Shown piece by piece: positions 7,750-13,652 of a DNA stretch of 16,785 nucleotides (the stretch's first letter is position 1; every line of letters begins with the position of its first letter). Origin of the DNA: Nitrospirota bacterium. GTDB taxonomy: Bacteria; Nitrospirota; Thermodesulfovibrionia; UBA6902; BMS3Bbin08. The translations under genes and the position numbers were made by a program. The notes under the pieces are model-generated. The model worked only from the letters and a program-made list of their open reading frames with translations, did not search any database and was not told the origin of the DNA. The stretch covers positions 1 to 16,785 of the forward strand of contig DAOVVO010000014.1 in the NCBI GenBank assembly GCA_030637135.1, written 5' to 3'.

Positions 7750-7801
7750 ATTATCGTAAATATTTGAAGAAATGATGAAGAGATTATGAAAAATTTATGA
7801 A
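7750..7801 (-). promoter_or_regulatory. Promoter with four 11-bp-spaced TGAA repeats, probable response-regulator operator
   Basis: TGAA starts at 7765, 7776, 7787 and 7798, exactly 11 bp apart, in the consensus RATGAARRRAT; on the coding (minus) strand the units read TTCAT. A -10-like GATAAT (complement of 7750-7755) lies 9 bp downstream of the last unit, so the repeats cover the -35 region. Direct repeats on one helical face overlapping -35 are how OmpR/PhoB-family activators bind. The same spaced pair occurs at 9080-9094 and 11187-11201. Confidence 0.7.
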
Positions 7802-7884
7802 CTTACTATTTTTTTCACAAAAGAAAAATTATAGCTCTGTGCAACATGTCAACTCGTCAATGCGTTGAAGGGACAAACTCCAGC

Positions 7885-8022
7885 AGGAATCCAGGTTTTC
7901 CTGTGAAAACAGGAATCCATTTCCTTTATTAGTTCCCTGCTTTCGCAGGGACGGTGTCTGGATTCTCTGATCCCGGTGCGGGTCTCCGCTTAGGGTCGCT
8001 TCGACAAGTCGGGGAATGACAA
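7885..8022. repeat. Mosaic of short palindromic repeats
   Basis: AGGAATCCA occurs at 7885-7893 and 7911-7919 on either side of the hairpin GTTTTC-CTGT-GAAAAC (7895-7910). CCCTGC-TTTC-GCAGGG (7935-7950) is a second perfect hairpin. TCTGGATTCT (7957-7966) is an inverted partner of the AGGAATCCA motif, and CCCGGTGCGGG lies at 7972-7982. The block ends in GGGGAATGAC (8011-8020). This text resembles GGAATCC...GGGAATGAC dispersed repeats common in bacterial intergenic DNA. No gene is visible between 7804 and 8181 other than repeats. Confidence 0.6.
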
Positions 8023-8095
8023 ATTAACTATAGATAGGACATTATTTTATAGGCATCAATAATACCGAGACTCTCTACGAACTAAGTGGAACCTT

Positions 8096-8174
8096 ACTGC
8101 CCTGCCTACCGGTCTACGACTCATAGAGCAGGCGTCAGGCAAGTTCATACCCGCTCTTTTATGTTATGCCTGAC
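8096..8174 (-). repeat. Palindromic element, copy 1 (inverse of 12048-12101)
   Basis: 8096-8140 is the reverse complement, with few changes, of 12048-12096; the shared core reads CTATGAGTCGTAGACCGG on the minus strand. This copy has lost one end of the terminal GCCTGAC/GTCAGGC pair seen in the other copy. In addition GTCAGGCA (8134-8141) and TGCCTGAC (8167-8174) form a perfect 8-bp inverted repeat just downstream of the PCYCGC gene's final TAA on the minus strand. It has no T run, so it is at best a weak terminator or a transcript-end stabiliser. Confidence 0.7.
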
Positions 8175-8181
8175 CAGAATG

Positions 8182-8649
8182 TTACTTCCCGAATTCCCTG
8201 TCAACAGCGGTTTTTATCTCTTCAATTGTCTTGCCTTCTTCATAAAGCTGGGCGACCCTCAAGGCCTCCTTCTGACAGAGTCCTCAACCAGCGCCGTGTC
8301 TGTCAGTAAAACAGCTCAAAAGGGATTTATGATTAAAAGGCTCTGCATCACAAAAACAATAACAGAATACCTGATTTAAAACCTCAGGATATTTCTTTGC
8401 AGCAATATAGGCCTTACGGGCCTGACCGGTGAAGAAAAATGGATCAAGCACAGGCCGTGTTTCTTCTCCGTTAACAGAAAAGGATTTGCCCCTTTTATCT
8501 ACAGATACAGAACTCTTTAAGGGGATAGTGCCTGTTATCAGTAATACTACAACGACAACCGCGATAAACCCGGCAGCCCAGAAGAATGATTTTATGGGTT
8601 TCTTTTCCTGAGCTTTGGACTTTTTCTTATGTTTCTGTTTTTTTGCCAC
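8182..8649 (-). CDS. Membrane-anchored PCYCGC-family protein, candidate selenoprotein (in-frame TGA at 8284-8286)
   Basis: A GTG start at 8649 with GGAG (8657-8660) seven bases before it; an ATG just upstream is followed at once by a stop. Residues 1-20 are lysine-rich, 22-40 form one transmembrane helix, and the rest faces the periplasm. ETRPVLDPFFFTGQARKAY (63-81) and PEVLNQVFCYCFCD (88-101) then NHKSLLSCFTDRHGAG (106-121) are family hallmarks, with Cys96/98/100 in place of PCYCGC. The next codon is TGA; reading through gives U122-GLC125 and the family-like tail QKEALRVAQLYEEGKTIEEI, ending at TAA 8182-8184 (155 residues). Relatives have Cys-x-x-Cys at this spot, so TGA replaces a redox cysteine. 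If TGA is a true stop, the protein ends at 8284 with 121 residues. It follows the gene at 8709-9038 by 59 bases, probably cotranscribed. Function unknown; redox or metal handling is likely. Confidence 0.72.
8254..8286 (-). promoter_or_regulatory. Candidate bacterial SECIS hairpin after the in-frame TGA
   Basis: On the minus strand the TGA (8286-8284) is followed by a foldable segment. GACTC (8282-8278) pairs with GGGTC (8258-8254, one G-T), TC (8275-8274) with GA (8260-8259), and AAGG (8271-8268) with CCTT (8264-8261), leaving a loop AGG (8267-8265). The loop starts 16 bases after TGA and has G in its second position, which matches the bacterial SECIS model as I recall it. Small bulges on the 5' side weaken the stem. 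Short hairpins occur by chance, so this supports but does not prove selenocysteine insertion. Confidence 0.5.
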
Positions 8650-8708
8650 CTCACATCTCCTTTAAATTAGTTGGATTTTCACTCTACATTTCTCTCTGGC
8701 TTTTATTT

Positions 8709-9038
8709 TTAATATATTGACCTGATTCTCCCTGTTTTACGATCGAAAATGATAACATCAATTACCTTACCTTTATCCTTTATCTTAGCCCTGATAAACC
8801 TTCCTCTTTTATTTTCAATTTCAACATTGTAGCGTTTCTTATGGTAATAATCTTTCATCGCCTTCTCGGCATCTTTGGTACTCATTGTTTTCTTACAGGT
8901 ACCGTATTGACCGCAGCGCGGACAGAAATCACCATAAGGTGTAACAGGCTTTCTCTTCTGCCATGCAGAAACAGTTGTACCTGATGCCAACAGAAAAGCA
9001 CACAAAACTATCAGAACTGTTAAATGCTTTATTTTCAT
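8709..9038 (-). CDS. Small exported three-cysteine protein, PepSY-like C-terminus
   Basis: 109 residues with a signal peptide (MKIKHLTVLIVLCAFLLASG, likely cleavage after VSA at 23-25). The mature N-terminus carries YGDFCPRCGQYGTCKK with Cys39, Cys42 and Cys48, a CxxC plus one that could bind a metal or form a disulfide. The rest (54-109) reads STKDAEKAMKDYYHKKRYNV, EIENKRGRFIRAKIKDKGKV, DVIIFDRKTGRIRSIY: a helix then strands ending in a D-x-x-T-G-x-I-R motif as in PepSY-like domains. I do not know a named family for it. Similar small proteins sit beside ZraP-like genes and metal two-component systems. It is the first gene of the unit leading to the candidate selenoprotein, with its own operator-like repeat at 9080-9094. 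Shine-Dalgarno is weak (AAAGAGA). Confidence 0.72.
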   Translation of the reverse strand: MKIKHLTVLIVLCAFLLASGTTVSAWQKRKPVTPYGDFCPRCGQYGTCKKTMSTKDAEKAMKDYYHKKRYNVEIENKRGRFIRAKIKDKGKVIDVIIFDRKTGRIRSIY

Positions 9039-9062
9039 ATTCTCTTTAAAATTTCTGTGTTA

Positions 9063-9094
9063 AGAATAACAGGAAAAGATGAAGGAAATGTGAA
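9063..9094 (-). promoter_or_regulatory. Promoter with paired 11-bp-spaced TGAA, probable operator of the 9038-8182 unit
   Basis: GATGAAGGAAATGTGAA places TGAA at 9080-9083 and 9091-9094, exactly 11 bp apart. A -10-like TATTCT preceded by TGT (minus strand, 9068-9063) lies 11 bp downstream, leaving the repeat over -35. It sits in the 74-bp gap after the kinase gene, which implies the small Cys protein and PCYCGC gene are transcribed separately from the regulator pair. Confidence 0.6.
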
Positions 9095-9112
9095 TATTAT
9101 CATTTTTTAATA

Positions 9113-10480
9113 TCAGAATGTGAGAGTAAATTTCGACCCCTGATTCGGGGTGCTCTCAACCTCTACCTTACCTCCTATGACCTCGGTAAGTTCTTTTACA
9201 ATGGCAAGCCCTAATCCCTTACCTCCTGAATCAGCATCTTTATAAAAACGGTCAAAGACCTTTGCGATTTCTTCTTTTGCAATACTTTTTCCTGTATCTT
9301 CAACAGAAATAAAAAAACCGGCGCCTGAATCGTGATTGTATTTTCCCCACGTTACGGTAATTCCACCTTCGTCAGTGAACTTATACGCATTTGTCAAAAG
9401 ATTTTTTAAAATGATATGAAGCTTCTCAGGGTATGTATTTACGGTGATGGCAGGGCCGTCTGTTTTTATGTAGAGTCCTTTATCATATATGAGTTCTTTC
9501 GTACCCTGCACAATTGTGTCAATAAACTCCTTAAGTTCAATGCCCTCTACAGTTCCTTTTTTAAAAAAGCTTGCCTCGGCTCTCGTTATATCCTCTATAC
9601 CTTCAACAAGTGTTATTATCCTCTGAACTTCTGATCTGATATTTTGTATTGCCGTATTTGGATCAGAGATTACCCCGTCTTCAATGGCATCAAGATTTCC
9701 TTTTACTATTGTAAGAGGGGTTCTCAGCTCATGGGCAATATTTGATGTGAGATGCTTTCTCAAAGCCTCTTCTCTTCTCAGGGCTTCAGCCATGTAATTA
9801 AAACTATCTGTCAACCTGTTAATTTCGTCTCTATATTTCAAAAACTTCAACCTGCCCGGCGGCGTTTTCTGCACTGAGAAATCACCTCTGGCAATCTTTT
9901 CCGCTGCACGTGTTAAACGCCTTATAGGAGTCGAAATAAAAGCGGTAAAGAGAACTGCCAGAAAGAGGGCGCCTCCGCAGGCTATCAAAAAGGAGATAAT
10001 CAGGAATTCCTTTCCCCTTCTTCGAAATATCTCTTCTTTCAGCGGTACCAGTCCAAGCCTCTCAATAGGCCTGATATGCAGTTTTCCAACTTCTTCACCT
10101 CCAACATAGAGCGGATACCATGTAAACTCACCTATCCCGGAAGGCAGTTTCAAAAATGAATTCATCCTGTTTAACATGCCCGGGCTCATTGAGGAAAGCA
10201 CCTCATGCGTTGATACTATCTTTTTTCCTGTTTTGTCCTCGAGATACGTTTCAAATCCGAGCATCAATCCCCAATGAAGGGCTTCATTGAGTAACGCCCT
10301 GTCCCACTCATTATTTTTAAAACTTCCCTCAACAGATGCCATGATCCAGTAGATGTGGTCTTCCTTAGTCCCTTTCAGAAAGTCATTAAAGTCTCTGATA
10401 ATGAGCCTCTCAAAGACTATGTTTGAAAAGAGTGCGAGAAAGATGATTAATATGAAGGCGATAAAAAGTTTAGTCCTCAT
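9113..10480 (-). CDS. Membrane sensor histidine kinase
   Basis: 455 residues. The order is: transmembrane helix about 5-24, periplasmic sensor domain about 27-158, second helix about 160-182, HAMP about 183-237 (PIRRLTRAAEKIARGDF), HisKA with the H-box SNIAHELRTPLT (His250 phosphoacceptor), then the ATPase domain with N-box Asn364 (KNLLTNAYKFT), D-box DTGKS (395-399) and GGKGLGLAIV (419-428). The D-box usually reads DTGxGI; here the second Gly is Ser399, a mild departure. It overlaps the response regulator gene by 11 bases (10470-10480), so they form a coupled pair. The periplasmic domain has no motif I recognise. Given the ZraP-like and Cys-rich neighbours, an envelope or metal stress signal is the likeliest input (inference). 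Confidence 0.95.
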   Translation of the reverse strand: MRTKLFIAFILIIFLALFSNIVFERLIIRDFNDFLKGTKEDHIYWIMASVEGSFKNNEWDRALLNEALHWGLMLGFETYLEDKTGKKIVSTHEVLSSMSPGMLNRMNSFLKLPSGIGEFTWYPLYVGGEEVGKLHIRPIERLGLVPLKEEIFRRRGKEFLIISFLIACGGALFLAVLFTAFISTPIRRLTRAAEKIARGDFSVQKTPPGRLKFLKYRDEINRLTDSFNYMAEALRREEALRKHLTSNIAHELRTPLTIVKGNLDAIEDGVISDPNTAIQNIRSEVQRIITLVEGIEDITRAEASFFKKGTVEGIELKEFIDTIVQGTKELIYDKGLYIKTDGPAITVNTYPEKLHIILKNLLTNAYKFTDEGGITVTWGKYNHDSGAGFFISVEDTGKSIAKEEIAKVFDRFYKDADSGGKGLGLAIVKELTEVIGGKVEVESTPNQGSKFTLTF

Positions 10481-11162
10481 GTGGCTGACCGATAAATTTA
10501 TACCCTATCCCGTACACGGTCTTGATATATGCCGGACTTCTCGGGTCGTCCTCAATCTTGTGGCGGATATTTTTAATGTGCGCATCAATTGTTCTGTCAT
10601 AACCTTCAAAATCATAACCCAGGATTACATTCACGAGCTGAAGTCTTGTAAAAACCTGACCCGGACGCTGTGCAATACAATGCAGGAGCTTGAATTCCGT
10701 AGGTGTAAGAACTAAAGGCGAGCTGTTCTTCGTAATTTCAAAACGGGAAGGATCAATGACAAGGTCGCCCTTATTAAAGATAAGGTTTTCCCCCGGCCCT
10801 TTTACCCTTCTGAGCAGTGCCTTGACCCGTGCAACAAGTTCTCTCGGGCTAAACGGTTTGACCACATAATCATCAGCACCGATGCCAAGACCTTTTATTC
10901 TGTCCTCTTCTTCGCTCTTAGCAGTGAGCATTATTACCGGTATATCAGAATCCTTGCGGATTGTCTGGCAGATGTCCTCTCCGGCTATATCAGGAAGCAT
11001 CAGGTCGAGTATTACCACGTCAAACCCGTCTTTTAATACGGACAGTGCCTTCTCCCCGGTTTTTGCAACCACTACTTGAAAACCTTCTTTTTTCAGATAA
11101 GCCTTTACTATTTCAGCTATTTTCTCTTCGTCTTCTACAACAAGTATTCTGCTGCCTTTCAT
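10470..11162 (-). CDS. OmpR/PhoB-family response regulator
   Basis: 230 residues from the ATG at 11162 (MKGSRILVVEDEE). An in-frame TTG at 11204 would add 14 residues not seen in the family and lies within the probable operator, so I reject it. The receiver domain has Asp10/Asp11, phosphoacceptor Asp53 (VILDLMLP), Thr80 and Lys102 (VVKPFSPREL). The winged-helix DNA-binding domain has LTPTEFKLLHCIAQRPGQVFTR (152-173), DRTIDAHIKNIRHKI (189-203) and the wing YIKTVYGIGYKF (212-223). Members bind direct repeats of about 11 bp, which matches the TGAA repeats before this gene and two neighbouring units. There is no Shine-Dalgarno before the ATG, and the candidate -10 is so close that the message may be leaderless. 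Confidence 0.95.
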   Translation of the reverse strand: MKGSRILVVEDEEKIAEIVKAYLKKEGFQVVVAKTGEKALSVLKDGFDVVILDLMLPDIAGEDICQTIRKDSDIPVIMLTAKSEEEDRIKGLGIGADDYVVKPFSPRELVARVKALLRRVKGPGENLIFNKGDLVIDPSRFEITKNSSPLVLTPTEFKLLHCIAQRPGQVFTRLQLVNVILGYDFEGYDRTIDAHIKNIRHKIEDDPRSPAYIKTVYGIGYKFIGQPHED

Positions 11163-11168
11163 AATAAA

Positions 11169-11201
11169 ATGATAACACAAATAATGTGAAATATTTATGA
11201 A
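11169..11201 (-). promoter_or_regulatory. Promoter with paired TGAA repeat upstream of the response regulator (autoregulation)
   Basis: TGTGAAATATTTATGAAC holds TGAA at 11187-11190 and 11198-11201, 11 bp apart. The -10-like TATCAT (minus strand, 11174-11169) lies 12 bp downstream. Its 3' end is only six bases from the ATG at 11162, so transcription would start at or next to the start codon. The match with 7787-7802 (TATGAAAAATTTATGAAC) is close over 18 bases. The remaining gap 11202-11312 is AT-rich and must also carry the promoter for the divergent yggS; I could not fix its boxes. Confidence 0.62.
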
Positions 11202-11312
11202 CAATTAATTACGAAACATATATTTTATATTCATATATGGTGCGGTGCTCTTAAAATTAAAGAAATGTGTCTATCTTGCCAATAAACAACAAAAATGCTA
11301 CGCTTCTATAAA

Positions 11313-12014
11313 ATGGGGATAGCTGAAGCTTTCAAGGCAGTACAAGCAAGAATTAACAGTTCTGCTTTGAAAGCGGGAAGGAGCCCTGATAGCATAAAAC
11401 TCGTCGCAGTTTCTAAAACTATCGCATTACAGAAAATTATTGAAGCAGTTAATGCAGGGGTATCAATTGTAGGGGAAAATAAGGTCCAGGAAGCCAGAGA
11501 GAAAATCACGGAACTCAGAGAACGGAACACAGACCTGAACATTGAATGGCATCTCATAGGAAACCTCCAGAAAAATAAGGCTAAAACTGCTGTTCACCTG
11601 TTTGATGTAATTCATTCACTCGATTCACTAAGTCTTGCAGAGGAGCTGAATAAATACAGTCAGAGGTTTAATAAAAGGCAAAGAGTTCTCATACAGGTAA
11701 AACTCTCAGACGAACCAACAAAATATGGAGTTATGGAGAAATACTTGATGGCACTGCTTGAGAGACTTGCCCGTATGGAAAATCTCAGACCGGAAGGCCT
11801 TATGACGATGCCGCCGTTTTACGAAGACCCAGAAAAAACAAGACCATATTTTAAAAATCTCAGAGAGATTTCTGTGAAGACATGCGAAAAAGGATTCCCG
11901 CTTAAGGAACTCTCAATGGGCATGTCACATGATTTTGAAGTGGCTATTGAAGAAGGAGCCACTATGGTAAGAATAGGCACTGCGATATTCGGAGAGAGAC
12001 AGGTAAAAAAGTAA
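11313..12014 (+). CDS. yggS: PLP-binding homeostasis protein, YggS family
   Basis: Cytosolic protein that binds pyridoxal 5'-phosphate without known enzyme activity and keeps free PLP and some amino-acid pools in balance. From the ATG at 11313 it has 233 residues, as usual; an upstream in-frame ATG at 11295 adds MLRFYK and is less likely. The single-domain alanine-racemase-like barrel shows KLVAVSKT with PLP lysine Lys35, VGENKVQEA, EWHLIGNLQKNKAK, GLMTMPPF, and the phosphate-binding end SMGMSHDFEVAIEEGATMVRIG. Neither start has a Shine-Dalgarno sequence. In many bacteria this gene (ylmE) precedes yggT and divIVA, as it does here with proC between. The 370-bp gap to proC contains a repeat, so cotranscription is uncertain. 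Confidence 0.94.
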   Translation: MGIAEAFKAVQARINSSALKAGRSPDSIKLVAVSKTIALQKIIEAVNAGVSIVGENKVQEAREKITELRERNTDLNIEWHLIGNLQKNKAKTAVHLFDVIHSLDSLSLAEELNKYSQRFNKRQRVLIQVKLSDEPTKYGVMEKYLMALLERLARMENLRPEGLMTMPPFYEDPEKTRPYFKNLREISVKTCEKGFPLKELSMGMSHDFEVAIEEGATMVRIGTAIFGERQVKK

Positions 12015-12384
12015 ACCCTGTTAGAAGACATTCGTCCTTCTAAACTAGCCTGACGCCTGCCTGTTCTATGAGTCGTAGACCGGCAGGCAAGGCAGTCAGG
12101 CGGAAAAGCTCACACGGGTATTCAACCCCGTGTTCGCTCAAAAAGGATTGTATATGTATCCTCGCTACAAGAAGAGGGACTTTGTAACGGGGTAAAGAGC
12201 ACAATGTAATTTCAAAGTCATACGCGAAATGAGTATTTTTGATGTTTTTAATGACGCGCATTTGATTTTAGACGTACAGCTCAAAAAACAACTAAAAACT
12301 CTGTTTGAATTTTTGGACTTTGACATTTGATATTTAAATATAATACTTTTCTATAGTGTAAGGTCTTGAAAAAGTAATGATACA
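12015..12384. other. Gene-free interval between yggS and proC
   Basis: No supported gene. TTAGAAG (12021-12027) and CTTCTAA (12037-12043) form a 7-bp inverted repeat just after yggS, without a T run. The palindromic element at 12048-12101 follows, then a hairpin ACACGGG/CCCGTGT (12112-12133). From about 12135 to 12200 the sequence is less AT-rich than its surroundings and has short open stretches in two plus-strand frames, perhaps the remnant of a gene, but I recognise nothing. 12200-12384 is AT-rich and presumably holds the proC promoter. Confidence 0.5.
12048..12101 (+). repeat. Palindromic element, copy 2, with complete ends
   Basis: About 54 bp with terminal inverted repeats GCCTGAC (12048-12054) and GTCAGGC (12095-12101) and inner arms rich in TGCCTG/CAGGCA, around the core CTATGAGTCGTAGACCGG. 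The core and one flank recur in opposite orientation at 8096-8140. It has no coding capacity, so it is a non-autonomous palindromic repeat. Confidence 0.75.
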
Positions 12385-13200
12385 ATGATGACTATGAAAA
12401 AAGTTGGATTTATCGGTGGTGGCAATATGGCAGAAGCCATGATAAAGGGAATGACATCCCAGGGTATGAGGGATATAATAGTTTCTGAGCCCAGAGAAGA
12501 CAGGAGGAAATATCTGGAACAATCATATGGCATAAAAACGTCCGAATCCAATAGAGAGATAGTATCCTCATGCGGTATAATAATACTTGCCATTAAGCCG
12601 CAGAATATGGAAGCAGTCCTTGATGAAATCAACACAGCCATTACAGATGACCACACTGTGATTTCGATTGCTGCAGGCGTTAGACTTCCGTATTTATCTG
12701 AAAGGCTTAAAACAAAAAAAATAGTCAGGGTCATGCCAAATACGCCAGCCCTCATTCAAGAAGGGATAACCGTGCTTTCCCTCTGTGAGTGCTTTTCTGA
12801 CAGAGACATATCAATTGTCAGGGAAATCTTTATGTCTATAGGAAAGATTATCACGCTGCCTGAAAAATATATGGACGCGGTAACGGCTCTTTCAGGAAGC
12901 GGTCCTGCCTTTATCGCTCTGTTTATTGAGGCACTGGTTGAAGGCGGAATGAAAATGGGTCTTACCAGTGATGATGCACATGCGCTTGCAGTACAGACGG
13001 CCATTGGCACTCTAAAATTACTTGATACCGGGATGAGCCCATCGGCTCTCAGAAACATGGTAACATCTCCCGGTGGTACCACTGAGGCAGGTCTAAAAGT
13101 TTATGATGATGAAAAATTAAAGGATATTGTTATAAAAGGTATTGAGGCAGCTACAAAGAGAGCGCAGGAGCTCGGAAACGCGTCTCGGCACATGTCGTAA
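12385..13200 (+). CDS. proC: Pyrroline-5-carboxylate reductase
   Basis: Reduces pyrroline-5-carboxylate to proline with NAD(P)H, the last step of proline synthesis, in the cytosol. 271 residues. The Rossmann motif GFIGGGNMAEAMI is at 8-20, followed by IILAIKPQNM, VRVMPNTPALI and the substrate-binding GSGPAFIALFIEAL and TSPGGTTEAGLKV toward the C-terminus. All are as in known enzymes. Three close ATGs (12385, 12388, 12394) are possible; MKKVGFIGGG from 12394 is the commonest family start, but no Shine-Dalgarno sequence decides between them. The stop codon TAA forms the loop of a perfect 6-bp hairpin (ATGTCG-TAA-CGACAT, 13192-13206). yggT follows 32 bases later. Confidence 0.96.
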   Translation: MMTMKKVGFIGGGNMAEAMIKGMTSQGMRDIIVSEPREDRRKYLEQSYGIKTSESNREIVSSCGIIILAIKPQNMEAVLDEINTAITDDHTVISIAAGVRLPYLSERLKTKKIVRVMPNTPALIQEGITVLSLCECFSDRDISIVREIFMSIGKIITLPEKYMDAVTALSGSGPAFIALFIEALVEGGMKMGLTSDDAHALAVQTAIGTLKLLDTGMSPSALRNMVTSPGGTTEAGLKVYDDEKLKDIVIKGIEAATKRAQELGNASRHMS

Positions 13201-13232
13201 CGACATAGCGTCTGGGTCTGAGGAGGAATTAA

Positions 13233-13535
13233 ATGTTTATTTTTGGAAATTTACTGCTTGCCGTTGCACAGATACTTGATACCATTCTGTATATCTATAC
13301 ATGGATAATTCTGATAGCTGCACTCATTAGCTGGGTAAATCCTGATCCTTATAATCCAATTGTACGTTTTTTACATACAGTTACAGACCCGGTGCTGAGA
13401 CCTATAAGGAGACGTATCGGGATATTTGCTGGTATTGATATAACCCCTCTCATAGCAATTTTAATAATATGGTTTGTCAGAGGTTTTTTTATAAAATCTC
13501 TGATTGAATTAGCCTACAGGATGAAAGGAGGATAA
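13233..13535 (+). CDS. yggT: YggT-family inner-membrane protein
   Basis: 100 residues with two hydrophobic stretches, about 5-33 (LLLAVAQILDTILYIYTWIILIAALISW) and about 70-93 (ITPLIAILIIWFVRGFFIKSL). Between them lies the family signature: SWVNPDPYNPIVRFLHTVTDPVLRPIRRRIG. Relatives (YlmG in Gram-positives and cyanobacteria) have been linked to cell division, nucleoid distribution or osmotic stress; the exact role is unsettled. AGGAGGA at 13221-13227 with six bases to the ATG supports the start. Its position before divIVA matches the ylm gene order. Confidence 0.93.
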   Translation: MFIFGNLLLAVAQILDTILYIYTWIILIAALISWVNPDPYNPIVRFLHTVTDPVLRPIRRRIGIFAGIDITPLIAILIIWFVRGFFIKSLIELAYRMKGG

Positions 13536-13576
13536 TATTTACATCCCATATGTGAACACCACTAACCAGATAATGT

Positions 13577-13612
13577 CCAAATTCAGAATTGGATTTTTGG
13601 ATTTTGGAAATT
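13577..13612. repeat. TTTGGATTTTGG-type intergenic repeat
   Basis: CCAAATTCAGAATTGG (13577-13592) is a near-perfect palindrome followed by ATTTTTGGATTTTGGAAATTG. It is akin to the repeats at 1155-1277 and 3160-3177. It fills most of the 117-bp gap between yggT and divIVA. Confidence 0.45.
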
Positions 13613-13652
13613 GTATTCTAAAAATTAGTATATATAAAGGAGGTCACAATAT

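Noticed and set aside
7885..8022. CRISPR array
   Set aside because: Repeats are short, inverted and irregular, with no unit-spacer periodicity.
8284..8286. TGA read as a sense codon because of a variant genetic code (e.g. Trp or Gly)
   Set aside because: TGA ends other genes here in the normal way (first M16 gene at 5850, transposase at 3588, kinase at 9113), so recoding would have to be local.
8086..8379. Plus-strand open frame of 97 codons
   Set aside because: It lies opposite the PCYCGC gene and its read-through end and contains repeat sequence; no recognisable protein and no ribosome binding site.
10470..11204. Longer response regulator from TTG at 11204
   Set aside because: The extra 14 residues precede the normal receiver start and overlap the probable operator; the ATG at 11162 fits the family.
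12040..12261. Minus-strand open frame of 73 codons
   Set aside because: Its C-terminal third is the palindromic element and the rest matches no family I know; not supported as a gene.
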